64,000 nt of DNA. Source: Pseudomonas putida S13.1.2 (GTDB lineage Bacteria > Pseudomonadota > Gammaproteobacteria > Pseudomonadales > Pseudomonadaceae). Shown here piece after piece: positions 20,171 to 28,202 of this stretch. The stretch is from the NCBI RefSeq assembly GCF_000498395.2, contig NZ_CP010979.1:5920001-5984000 (forward strand), in the 5' to 3' direction. Under the pieces are notes generated by a model. That model was not told the origin of the DNA. It made no database searches and saw only the letters and a program-made list of their open reading frames with translations. A program made the translations under genes and the position numbers. The first letter of the stretch is position 1; every line of letters begins with the position of its first letter.

Positions 20171-20794
20171 TCAGGCATCCTTCGGGGCCAGGTTCAGCAG
20201 GGCCTGGCTGGCCCGCTCGAGAAAGGCCTGCTTGCTTTCATCAGCGTGCAGGTGCAGGGGTTCGCCAAAGCTCAGTGTGCACAGCAACGGCAGGGGCAGG
20301 GCGCGGCCTTTGGGCATCACCCGGTTGAGGTTGGCGATCCATACCGGTACCAGCTCGACATCGGGGTTGGCCGCGGCCAGGTGGTACAACCCGCTCCTGA
20401 ACGGCATCAATGGCTCGTCGCCCAGGTTACGCGTGCCTTCCGGGAAGAAGATCAGCGAGTCGCCTTGGGCCACGGCCTCAAGGATCGGCTGTAGCGGGCT
20501 GCCTTGGCCTTCGCTGCGTTGGCGGTCGATCAATACGCCGTTGAACACCTTGCGAATGAGAAAATCGCGCATGCCCGGCTTGGCCCAGTAGTCCGCGCCG
20601 GCCACCGGGCGGGTGCGTTTGCGCAAGGGTTGCGGCAGTGAAGCCCACAGCAGCACGAAGTCACCGTGGCTGCTGTGGTTGGCGAAGTACAAGCGCTGTA
20701 CCGGCAGCGGCGTGCACCCCAGCCACAGCGCGCGGGCGCCCGTGATCAGGCGGGCGGCGGAGGTGATGAGGTAGGCGGTCAGATTGGCGAGCAT
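20171..20794 (-). CDS. PlsC-like 1-acylglycerol-3-phosphate acyltransferase
   Basis: The 207-residue membrane-associated acyltransferase shows the catalytic HX4D motif in FANHSSHGD (near residue 40) and the glycerol-3-phosphate-binding FPEGTR motif near residue 120. The fold class makes phosphatidate from lysophosphatidate. It is shorter than canonical PlsC (about 245 aa) and sits inside the lipid operon, so it is probably a specialised paralogue. It is not part of E. coli ynbABCD, which makes the arrangement here distinctive. A weak AAGGGA precedes the ATG at a long spacing. Confidence 0.82.
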   Translation of the reverse strand: MLANLTAYLITSAARLITGARALWLGCTPLPVQRLYFANHSSHGDFVLLWASLPQPLRKRTRPVAGADYWAKPGMRDFLIRKVFNGVLIDRQRSEGQGSPLQPILEAVAQGDSLIFFPEGTRNLGDEPLMPFRSGLYHLAAANPDVELVPVWIANLNRVMPKGRALPLPLLCTLSFGEPLHLHADESKQAFLERASQALLNLAPKDA

Positions 20795-20804
20795 GGATCG
20801 GTGG

Positions 20805-21236
20805 TCATCCCTTCAAAGGCAGTGTCAGCAGGGTAGCCAAGGCCAGCGACAGCTGCAGGCCCAGGCACACTGCCTGGCGGCGCAACAGGTTCAACGCGGC
20901 TTGGCTGCGTTCAGGCCAGGCGCGGGCGTCCGTGGCCTGCGGTTTCAGTTTCAGCTCGAACAGGGCGCGGTCCAGGGCCTGAGTGTCTGCTGCCAGGTGG
21001 TTGCTGCTGGCGAGGTGGGTGAACAGTTCGGCATCTATGGCCACGCGGATGGCCCAGTACTTGTGCATCACGCCAAGCACCAGCAGCACCCCGCACAGCA
21101 AGCTGGCCAGCGGCTGAAGTGGCGCACCCAGCAATGGCGCAAGGCCGTACGCCAGGCCCAGCAGGGTGAGCCCGTCGGACAAGCGTTCCAGCTGTTTGCC
21201 GCGGCCCAGCAGGCTAGCCACCACACGCAGGTTCAT
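20805..21236 (-). CDS. small membrane protein of unknown function in the lipid operon
   Basis: This 143-residue protein begins MNLRVVASLLGRGKQLERLS. It has hydrophobic stretches near residues 22-62 (LLGLAYGLAPLLG, LLCGVLLVLGVM) and at the C terminus (LGLQLSLALATLLTLPL). I do not recognise a family. The ATG at 21236 overlaps the upstream phosphatase stop (ATGA), and the PlsC-like gene follows after ten bases, so it is clearly in the operon. An open frame extends upstream to 21506, but that part is antisense-style read-through of the phosphatase gene. Confidence 0.72.
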   Translation of the reverse strand: MNLRVVASLLGRGKQLERLSDGLTLLGLAYGLAPLLGAPLQPLASLLCGVLLVLGVMHKYWAIRVAIDAELFTHLASSNHLAADTQALDRALFELKLKPQATDARAWPERSQAALNLLRRQAVCLGLQLSLALATLLTLPLKG

Positions 21237-22681
21237 GGCTGTGCTCCAAGCTGTTGCAGGGCCCGCCGGTGTGCCGGGTGCAGGACGATGCCGGGGCGGG
21301 CTTTGCGGATCAGTGCTTCGGCCTGCTGGGCGTTGCTGCAGCGGCCGGAGAGCAGCAGCCAGGCGGCCACGGCGCTGGCGCTGCGCGAATAGCCCAGCGC
21401 GCAGCAGACCAGTACGGGGCCTTGGGCGCGCAGGCGCTCGATGGCCTCGGCGGCCTGCTGTAGCAGGACAACGTCCGGCGCTATCAGATCCAGGGTAGGG
21501 AAACACTGATACTCAAAGGCTGGCGCGGCCGTTGTAGGAGCGGCCTTGTGCCGCGAAAGGGGCGCGAAGGGGCCCCGGTTTTGCAGCTTCGCGGCAGACA
21601 ATGCCGGGGCTGCTACGCAGCCCTTTCGCGACACAAGGCTGCTCCTACAAAGGTTGGCGCTGCCTTGAGCTTTGCACGGCAGCTCGGCGCACAAATCGAC
21701 AAGCGCAGCGAACTGCGTGCTGCGCCCAGGGATCCTCCCCAGGTGCACGCCATCGCACACTTCATCGGCCTGTGGGTGGTGCCGGGTCCATAGCCGCGAA
21801 TTGGCCCACGCGCCGACCAGATACGGTGCCAGCAGCCAGCTGGCCGCATTCGACAAGCGCCCATCGGCGCCTTTCTGAAACCCGCCTGCACCCAACACAC
21901 CATAGTTCAGCGCAACCAGCGCCAGCGACACGGCCGGCCAGGCCAGCCACAACCAGGCACCGCCCGACACAACGGCAGGCACAGCGCACAAAATAGCGCC
22001 GACGGCATAGTAAAACGCCACCCGCCAGCGCTTGGCATCCTGTGCAAGGCGCGCCTGTTGCCAGGGCAGTCGCCCCTGATACGGCCACAGCCAGACGCAG
22101 GCAAACCCCGCCAATGCCCCCGTGGGTACATCGATGAAATGATGCTGCCAGGTGGTCAGCACCGACACCCCGATCAACGCCATCCAGCCATGCATCAGCC
22201 ATCGCCAGGGCTGGCGCTGCACATGCCGGGCAAACATCGTCCAGATGATCACCAGCAGCGCAATGTGCAGCGATGGCGCCTGGTTGAACGGTTTGTCGAA
22301 GCCCATCAGCACATCGAACAGCCAGCCGAACAGCCCACCCAGCTCCGGCCGTTCGAAGGTGAACCGTAGCGGCCACAGCAGGAAGCAAGTGACGCTGATC
22401 ACCTGTGCGCTGAGCAGTGCCAGCGCGTGCCGGTCCATTTCCTGGCGCGTGCGCGGCAGCAGGAAGGACAGCCCGTAGAGCAAGTCGATCGACCAGTACG
22501 GGATGATCGTCCAGGGCCACAGCGGCATGCCGCGCTCCCAGCCGAACACCAGGCTGCCGACATCACTGCGCCCGGCCGTATGGTTGTTCGCCAGCCCGTA
22601 GCTGAGGAAGAACAACGGCCCCAGCAGCAGAAGCCAGAACACGCCCCGGCGGACCAGCCCTGGCTCGCGTGGTGGGTTCAT
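21233..22681 (-). CDS. PAP2 membrane phosphatase fused to a dual-specificity phosphatase domain (YnbD-like), with an in-frame REP insertion
   Basis: The 482-residue product has an N-terminal multi-helix PAP2-type region with QAPSLHIALL and TTWQHHFIDVPTG (about residues 130-190). A C-terminal DSP/PTP-type domain has the CX5R loop VCCALGYSRSASAV (Cys427, Arg433); the usual His before the Cys is Cys here. This matches the two-domain plan of E. coli YnbD. Between the start of the phosphatase domain (EVCDGVHLGRIPGR) and its catalytic loop, about residues 345-384 are encoded by an inserted REP pair (21532-21650) that stays in frame without a stop. The ATG directly follows the stop of the upstream hydrolase-methyltransferase gene. 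Confidence 0.8.
   Translation of the reverse strand: MNPPREPGLVRRGVFWLLLLGPLFFLSYGLANNHTAGRSDVGSLVFGWERGMPLWPWTIIPYWSIDLLYGLSFLLPRTRQEMDRHALALLSAQVISVTCFLLWPLRFTFERPELGGLFGWLFDVLMGFDKPFNQAPSLHIALLVIIWTMFARHVQRQPWRWLMHGWMALIGVSVLTTWQHHFIDVPTGALAGFACVWLWPYQGRLPWQQARLAQDAKRWRVAFYYAVGAILCAVPAVVSGGAWLWLAWPAVSLALVALNYGVLGAGGFQKGADGRLSNAASWLLAPYLVGAWANSRLWTRHHPQADEVCDGVHLGRIPGRSTQFAALVDLCAELPCKAQGSANLCRSSLVSRKGCVAAPALSAAKLQNRGPFAPLSRHKAAPTTAAPAFEYQCFPTLDLIAPDVVLLQQAAEAIERLRAQGPVLVCCALGYSRSASAVAAWLLLSGRCSNAQQAEALIRKARPGIVLHPAHRRALQQLGAQP
21532..21650. repeat. REP pair inside the YnbD-like coding region
   Basis: TGTAGGAGCGGCCTTGTGCC at the left and GACACAAGGCTGCTCCTACA at the right are inverted arms of the GTAGGAGC REP subclass, with a CCCCGG-containing centre. 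Other copies in the window lie between genes; this one lies within a reading frame and reads through in frame as about 40 residues. Confidence 0.88.
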
Positions 22682-24436
22682 TCAGCGCACCCGCTGTGCC
22701 AGGCTGACGCTGAAAATACCCCATTCATCGATGCGCTGGGCCAGCTTGCGGAAGCCGGCTGCCTCTACCAACTGGTCCATTTCGGCCTGGCTGCGGCGTC
22801 GCATCACCCAGGCCTCGCCACCCCTGTGGCTGGTAAGGGCGCGGGCGATCATCTCCAGTTGCGGGTGCCACGGCTGGCCGGTGTAGACCAGATAACCGCC
22901 ATCTTCCACGGCATCGGCCAGGCCGGCCAGTGAGTTGCCCACCAGTTGGTTGCTGGGAAACAGTTCGTAGAGCCCCGAGACCACCGCCAGGGTCGGCGGC
23001 TGCTCCAGCGTGGCCAGGCTCTGGCGGTCGAAGGCATCCCCTTGGACGAAGCGGGCGATGTCGGCCAGGCCCTTCTCAGTGATCAGCGCGCTGCCTTGCT
23101 GCACGTTCAGCTCGCTGTAGTCGCGCAGCAGGATCGAGTCCGGCAACTGCTCAAGGTCTTGCAGGGCTTCGAGGATGTAGCGGCCATGGCCGGCGGCGAT
23201 ATCGACAATGTGCACAGGCCGCTGTTGTTCGCGCAGTCGGGCGATGGCCAAGCGCAGCAGTTCCTCGACGTGCAGCTTGCGCTGGCGAATGCCACGCCAG
23301 CCGATGGCGTCGAGGTAGTTCTGGTCGACCAGGCGGCCCAGCTTGCCCTTGCCGGTGGGTTGGTTGCGGTACACGTAGTCGAGGGTGCTGCCCGAATCGA
23401 AGCCGGTGTCGAAGCCCAGTTTCACACCCGCAGACAGCCCCTTGCCCAGGCTTAGCCCCGCGCGGGTGGCGCGCCAGTAAAGGTCACGCGGCGAGTGGCG
23501 TGGCAACGGTGCAGCCAGGCTTTCGGCTTCGGCGCAACTGGCGCCGGTCTTGTCGGCATCGAGCAGTGACGGCAGGGCGGCGGGGCTGGCGAAGCAGTGT
23601 TCCACAAACCGCTCGATGCGCTTCAGGGCATGGGCCCGGTCACGCTCGCCAAGGGTGTCGTGGAAGAAGCCCGGCAGGATGTGCATTTCCTTGCGCGTGC
23701 TGCCAAGGCGTTCGAAAAAGCGTTCCTGCGGCTGGCGCTCGACCACGAAGTCGGCCCCGGATACCAGCAACTGGGTCGGGACCTGAATGGCCTGGGCATC
23801 CGCCACCACGCGGTCAGCGGCTTCGTACAGGCCCAGCAGCATGGTCACCGAAATCGGCCGGCTGATCAGCGGGTCGGCCACGTACGACATGACACGCTCG
23901 GGGTCGTGTGTGAGCAGGCGTGGCTTGACGTAGCTGTTGACGAAGAAGTTGCCGCGCAAGGCCTTGAGCAGCTTCAGGCCAGGGCGGGCGAATGGCACGT
24001 ACAGCTTGACCTTGAACGCGGGCGAGGCCAGCACCAGGCAGCGCACCTTGGGCGCGTAGTCGTGGGCCCAGGTGGCAATCAGCACAGCGCCGACGCTTTG
24101 CGCCAGCACCACCAGGTCGTGCTCGACGATGCCGTGATGAGCCTGGATATGTTCGATGAAGGTTTGCACGTCGCGCACGCTGGTGGCGAACCCCGGGCTG
24201 TCGCCACGTGCGCCTGGCGACTGGCCATGGCCGCGGGCGTCCCAGGCGAAGAAGTCGTAACCCGGCATGTCCAGCTCATCAGCCAGGTGGGCCATGCGCC
24301 CGCCGTGTTCATGGCCGCGGTGGAACATCACCACGGCTCGGCGGGGCTGGTGCTCGTTACGGGTGGCAGGCCAATGACGGTAGTGCAACTCGACACCGTC
24401 ATGGGTAGAGAAGTGCAGCGCTTGCGCTTGGCGCAT
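22682..24436 (-). CDS. alpha/beta hydrolase - methyltransferase fusion (YnbC-like)
   Basis: This is a 584-residue two-domain protein. The N-terminal half is a lysophospholipase-like alpha/beta hydrolase (FHRGHEHGGRM oxyanion region, AWDARGHGQSPG, nucleophile elbow LAQSVGA, a late GFFHDTLGE histidine). The C-terminal half is a SAM-dependent methyltransferase (motif I HIVDIAAGHGRY near residue 405, LLRDYSELN, GLYELFPSN). This matches E. coli YnbC, whose function is unknown. The ATG at 24436 has AAGGA eight bases upstream; the ATG at 24445 overlaps that site and is less likely. It is the second gene of the operon, and its stop abuts the YnbD-like start. Confidence 0.85.
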   Translation of the reverse strand: MRQAQALHFSTHDGVELHYRHWPATRNEHQPRRAVVMFHRGHEHGGRMAHLADELDMPGYDFFAWDARGHGQSPGARGDSPGFATSVRDVQTFIEHIQAHHGIVEHDLVVLAQSVGAVLIATWAHDYAPKVRCLVLASPAFKVKLYVPFARPGLKLLKALRGNFFVNSYVKPRLLTHDPERVMSYVADPLISRPISVTMLLGLYEAADRVVADAQAIQVPTQLLVSGADFVVERQPQERFFERLGSTRKEMHILPGFFHDTLGERDRAHALKRIERFVEHCFASPAALPSLLDADKTGASCAEAESLAAPLPRHSPRDLYWRATRAGLSLGKGLSAGVKLGFDTGFDSGSTLDYVYRNQPTGKGKLGRLVDQNYLDAIGWRGIRQRKLHVEELLRLAIARLREQQRPVHIVDIAAGHGRYILEALQDLEQLPDSILLRDYSELNVQQGSALITEKGLADIARFVQGDAFDRQSLATLEQPPTLAVVSGLYELFPSNQLVGNSLAGLADAVEDGGYLVYTGQPWHPQLEMIARALTSHRGGEAWVMRRRSQAEMDQLVEAAGFRKLAQRIDEWGIFSVSLAQRVR

Positions 24437-24468
24437 GTTCAACATCCTTATTTGCGGCGACTTTGGGC

Positions 24469-25074
24469 TCAGCGGGTTTCGGCCAGCCCCTGGCGAACCC
24501 GGTTGTAGAGGGTATAGAGCGACAGCGCGAGGATGACCAGCAGCAAACCATTGATCCAGCTGCCGTTCAGCAGGCCAAAGGCGACGCCGGTACCCAGCAC
24601 GCCGAAGGCAAAGGCCCGGTCGCTTTTGCCCATGGGGCCGTCATAACGCCGCGAGGCACCGGCCAGCGGGCCCATGACACCGGCGTATTCACTAAAGGTG
24701 GCGCACAGCACCACCAGCACCACCAACGTCGGTGAAACCCCGGCCAGCAGGGCGAAGGGCAGGTACAGGGCCGCGTCGGCGATCACGTCGCAGAGTTCGT
24801 TGAGGTAGGCGCCCAAGGTAGATTGCTGGCCGAACTCCCTGGCCAGCATGCCGTCGACGGCATTCAGCGCCATGCGCAGCAGCATCCACACCGGGATCAG
24901 GATGAACAGCCAGGTAATGTGGGGCAGGGTAGCCAGCAGCAGGCCCAGCAGGATCGATACCACGGCGGCGGCGACGGTGACCTGGTTGGCGGTGACACCG
25001 CGGTCGTATAGGCGCTGGACTGCTGGCCGCAACAGGGCCTGGAAGCGGGGTTTGAGCTGGTAGATCGATGCCAC
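24469..25074 (-). CDS. CDP-alcohol phosphatidyltransferase (YnbA-like) with Asn-substituted CAP motif
   Basis: This is a 201-residue membrane protein of the CDP-alcohol phosphatidyltransferase family, the class that joins CDP-diacylglycerol to an alcohol. The CAP motif is recognisable as N71-x2-D74-G75-x2-A78-R79-x8-G88-x3-N92-x3-D96. The first and third acidic residues are Asn instead of Asp. The start is GTG at 25074 with AAGGA upstream. It is the first gene of the operon, 32 bases before the hydrolase-methyltransferase. E. coli YnbA is the closest named relative I can suggest. Confidence 0.83.
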   Translation of the reverse strand: MASIYQLKPRFQALLRPAVQRLYDRGVTANQVTVAAAVVSILLGLLLATLPHITWLFILIPVWMLLRMALNAVDGMLAREFGQQSTLGAYLNELCDVIADAALYLPFALLAGVSPTLVVLVVLCATFSEYAGVMGPLAGASRRYDGPMGKSDRAFAFGVLGTGVAFGLLNGSWINGLLLVILALSLYTLYNRVRQGLAETR

Positions 25075-25126
25075 CGGAAAATCCTTTTTTCGTGGTGCGG
25101 TAGGGCGTTATTGTGTAACAGCATCC

Positions 25127-25207
25127 TTCGCGGGTAAACCCGTTCCCACATGTTTTGCGTCAACTTGGAAATACCGGTTCTTCTGTGGAAGCGGGTTTAC
25201 CCGCGAA
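25127..25207. repeat. REP pair upstream of the lipid operon
   Basis: TTCGCGGGTAAACCCGTTCC and GAAGCGGGTTTACCCGCGAA form an inverted pair between the LysR gene at 25235 and the YnbA-like gene at 25074. Both are on the minus strand, so the element separates the operon from its upstream neighbour. Confidence 0.88.
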
Positions 25208-25234
25208 TGCGCCGTGACAGGCGCTGACGTAACC

Positions 25235-26119
25235 TCAGGCTTCCATCAACCGTTCAAGCAGTGCTGCGGCATAGCCCGGCAACGCTGCAAAATCCCGCGC
25301 GCACACCAGCAACTTGCGATTGGCCCACGCCTCCTCCAACGCCACCCAGTGCAACGGCAGCACGCCCTGCCAGCGCTTCACTGCTGCCAGCGGCACCACC
25401 CCGACGCCGGCCCCGCCTGCAACCATGCGGATCACCCCATCGAAACCCTCGGCCCGCACCCGCACTTGCATACGGCGCCCCTCACGCAGCGCCTGTTCTT
25501 CCAGGTACAACGCCAACGCGCTACCGGCCCCCAGCCCGACATAGCCATGCACCAGGCTGTCGATGAAGCGGGGCGCCACCTCACTGGCCAGCGGGTGGCC
25601 CAAGGGTGTCACCAGTACCAGCGGGTCATCGCGAAAAGGGCGGGTCTGCAGGTGTTCGTTGGGCGCGGCGGTTGAAACGATGCCAAAATCCGCCATGCCC
25701 TGGGTAATCGCCAGCACAATGCGCAGGCTCGGCAGCTCTTGCACCTCCACGCTGACCCCGGGGTTTTCAGCCAGGTAGCCGGCCAGCAGTTCCGGCAGGT
25801 ATTCCGTAAGTGCAGCTGTGTTGCATAAAAGGCGTACCTGGCCCTGCTGCCCTTGCGCGTACTGGCCCAGATCAAACTGCAGGCGCTCGACCTGCTGGCC
25901 TATCAGGCGTGCATGCTGCAGCAGTGCCTGACCAGCCGGTGTCGGCTGCACGCCCCGGCGGTTACGCTCCAGCAACGGGGTACCCAGCGATGCCTCCATG
26001 GCGCGGATGCGCGCGCTGGCTGCCGGCAGCGACAGGTGGCTGCGGCTGGCGCCGGCGGTGATGTTGCCGCACTCCAGGGTGTGCTGGAACAGCTTGAGGT
26101 CGATCAGGTCGAAATGCAT
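25235..26119 (-). CDS. LysR-family regulator divergent from a TSUP permease
   Basis: The 294-residue LysR protein has an N-terminal winged helix (DLKLFQHTLECGNITAGASR, then AASARIRAMEASLGTPLLERN) and an effector-binding domain starting near residue 90. It is divergent from the TauE/SafE-type permease at 26197 with 77 bases between start codons, so it probably controls that gene. The effector cannot be read from the sequence. Confidence 0.87.
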   Translation of the reverse strand: MHFDLIDLKLFQHTLECGNITAGASRSHLSLPAASARIRAMEASLGTPLLERNRRGVQPTPAGQALLQHARLIGQQVERLQFDLGQYAQGQQGQVRLLCNTAALTEYLPELLAGYLAENPGVSVEVQELPSLRIVLAITQGMADFGIVSTAAPNEHLQTRPFRDDPLVLVTPLGHPLASEVAPRFIDSLVHGYVGLGAGSALALYLEEQALREGRRMQVRVRAEGFDGVIRMVAGGAGVGVVPLAAVKRWQGVLPLHWVALEEAWANRKLLVCARDFAALPGYAAALLERLMEA

Positions 26120-26196
26120 GTGGCTCTGTCAGTGCAAGAGTCTGGCTAAGTGTATGGCAGATTTTCCCGCTGCCCGGAACCCGCCATCATCAGCCC

Positions 26197-26961
26197 ATGA
26201 CAACCTTGCTTGCTTTCTATCACAACATTGGCCCGGCACTGTCGCTGCTGGTGGTACTGACCTTCCTGCTGGCAGGCGCGGTCAAGGGGGTGATCGGCTT
26301 GGGCCTGCCGACCATCGCCATGGGCCTGCTGGGCCTGGCTATGCCGCCGGGGCAGGCTGCCGCGTTGCTGATCGTGCCTTCGACCCTCACCAACCTTTGG
26401 CAACTGGCCAGCGGCGGGCACCTGCGGCCGTTGCTGGTGCGGCTGGGGCCGATGCTGACGCTGATCGTCATTGGCACCTTGCTGGGCAGTGCCTGGCTGG
26501 GGATCGACAGTGGCCCATGGGCCGTGCACGCGCTGGGTGCGGCCTTGCTGGTGTATGCGTTGTACGGGCTGGTCGGCCCGGGCGTGCACCTGGCGCCGGC
26601 GCACGAGCGTTGGCTGGGGCCGGCCTGCGGGCTGGTGACGGGGATGGTCACGGCGGCAACCGGGGTTTTCGTGATACCTGCCGTGCCCTACCTGCAAAGC
26701 CTGGGCCTGAGCCGTGAACAGATGATCCAGGCCCTGGGCCTTTCGTTCACGGTGTCGACCCTTGCGCTGGCCGTTGGCCTGGCCGGGCAGGATGCCCTCG
26801 GTGGCCAGGCGTTGGGGGCTTCGCTGCTGATGCTGGCGCCCGCCTTGCTCGGCATGCTGGCCGGGCAGTGGTTGCGCCAGCGCATCAGCGCGCAGATGTT
26901 CAAGCGTTGCTTCTTCATCGGCTTGGCCGCACTCGGCGGCCACTTGCTGATCAACGGCTAG
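26197..26961 (+). CDS. TauE/SafE (TSUP) family anion permease
   Basis: This 254-residue membrane protein has about eight hydrophobic helices and the TSUP-type N-terminal motif AGAVKGVIGLGLPTIAMGLL, repeated in the second half as GLVTGMVTAATGVFVIPAVPYLQ. Family members export or import sulfite, sulfoacetate and other organic anions; the substrate is unknown here. The divergent LysR gene is a likely regulator. The 3' end overlaps the convergent monooxygenase gene by 11 bases. Confidence 0.85.
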   Translation: MTTLLAFYHNIGPALSLLVVLTFLLAGAVKGVIGLGLPTIAMGLLGLAMPPGQAAALLIVPSTLTNLWQLASGGHLRPLLVRLGPMLTLIVIGTLLGSAWLGIDSGPWAVHALGAALLVYALYGLVGPGVHLAPAHERWLGPACGLVTGMVTAATGVFVIPAVPYLQSLGLSREQMIQALGLSFTVSTLALAVGLAGQDALGGQALGASLLMLAPALLGMLAGQWLRQRISAQMFKRCFFIGLAALGGHLLING

Positions 26962-27265
26962 CGCATGATGCGCTGAGCATGTCGACCCGCTGGATATCGA
27001 AATCGCGCTCCAGGTAGTCCATGCGCTTTTCAAAAAACGCCTTCATGTGCGGCAAGGCCGAGTGCACGTCCAGCGCGGCCTGGTCGGCCCACACTTCAAA
27101 GAATACGAACAGGCTCGGGTCCTGCTGGTCGCGCAGCATGTGGTACTCGATGCAGCCCGGCTCCTGGCGGCTGGGCTCGACGAAGGGGCGGAACAGGGAT
27201 TCGAACGCATCAGCCATTTCCGGGCGGGTCTTGGCTTTGAGGATGAAGGCGAACTGCTCACTCAT
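26951..27265 (-). CDS. antibiotic-biosynthesis-monooxygenase (ABM) domain protein, YgiN-like
   Basis: This 104-residue single ABM-domain protein has a ferredoxin-like fold, with EPGCIEYHMLRDQQDPSLFV and FFEVWADQAALDVHSALPHM segments. Small ABM proteins act as cofactor-free quinol monooxygenases or heme-type oxygenases. It is divergent from mdaB at 27428. In E. coli mdaB and ygiN are adjacent and proposed to form a quinone redox pair, which supports this assignment. The 3' end overlaps the TSUP gene convergently. Confidence 0.82.
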   Translation of the reverse strand: MSEQFAFILKAKTRPEMADAFESLFRPFVEPSRQEPGCIEYHMLRDQQDPSLFVFFEVWADQAALDVHSALPHMKAFFEKRMDYLERDFDIQRVDMLSASCASR

Positions 27266-27427
27266 GGGGCGCTACTCGGTGATGGGTTGTGAATCGATTC
27301 TACGGCAATAATGCTTTGCCCATTCGTGACTTCTGGTCAATTGTATTTTGCCCCGTCATCGCTGTATCCCTCCCCCGCGAGCCTCTAACCTGCCGGCATC
27401 AATTTTGACTCGGCCCGGGAGGCCAGC

Positions 27428-28018
27428 ATGAAAAAGATCCTTCTGCTCAATGGTGGTAAACAGTTCGCTCACTCCGAAGGCCGCCTCAACGCGACCTTGC
27501 ACGAAGCGGCCATCGCTCACCTGGACCGTGCCGGTTTCGACGTGCAGCAAACCTTCATCGACGGCGGCTACGACGTGCAGGCCGAGGTAGAGAAGTTCCT
27601 CTGGGCCGATGTCATCGTCTACCAGATGCCGGGCTGGTGGATGGGCGCACCCTGGACCGTGAAAAAGTACATCGACGAAGTCTTTACCGCTGGCCATGGC
27701 AGCCTTTACGCCAACGATGGCCGTACCCGTTCGGACCACACCCAGAAGTACGGCAGCGGTGGCCTGTTGCACGGCAAGCAGTACATGCTGTCGCTGACCT
27801 GGAATGCGCCGCAGCAGGCGTTCGATGACCCGAGTGATTTCTTCGAAGGCAAGGGTGTGGATGCCGTGTACTTCCCGTTCCACAAGGCCAACCAGTTCCT
27901 TGGCATGACCGGCCTGCCGACTTACCTGGCGGTGGACGTGATGAAGCGCCCGGATGTGCCGGCGGCGTTGACGGCTTATGAAGCACATCTGGACAAGGTG
28001 TTTGGCAAGGCAAAGTAA
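27428..28018 (+). CDS. mdaB: NAD(P)H quinone oxidoreductase, MdaB family
   Basis: The 196-residue flavodoxin-like quinone reductase begins MKKILLLNGGKQFAHSEGRL and contains the family block VIVYQMPGWWMGAPWTVKKY and SLTWNAPQQAF. MdaB reduces quinones by two electrons with NADPH and FAD, protecting against redox cycling. GGGAGG lies six bases before the ATG. The divergent ABM gene and the downstream LysR gene are plausible functional partners. Confidence 0.93.
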   Translation: MKKILLLNGGKQFAHSEGRLNATLHEAAIAHLDRAGFDVQQTFIDGGYDVQAEVEKFLWADVIVYQMPGWWMGAPWTVKKYIDEVFTAGHGSLYANDGRTRSDHTQKYGSGGLLHGKQYMLSLTWNAPQQAFDDPSDFFEGKGVDAVYFPFHKANQFLGMTGLPTYLAVDVMKRPDVPAALTAYEAHLDKVFGKAK

Positions 28019-28033
28019 TGTGTTGCCTGCTCT

Positions 28034-28128
28034 GGCCTCTTCGCGGGCTCGCCCGCTCCCACAGGTATTGCACAGGTCTGAAGGACTGCGGAGAACTTGT
28101 GGGAGCGGGCTTGCCCCGCGAAGAGGCC
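28034..28128. repeat. REP pair after mdaB
   Basis: GGCCTCTTCGCGGGCTCGCC and GGGCTTGCCCCGCGAAGAGG arms form an imperfect inverted pair between mdaB and a downstream LysR gene. Confidence 0.9.
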
Positions 28129-28202
28129 GGTACAGGCGCCTCTGGACTTGGCCTCGACAAGCGGCTATCTAATCCTTGCACAGTCCAACCACAGGCCCAG
28201 AT

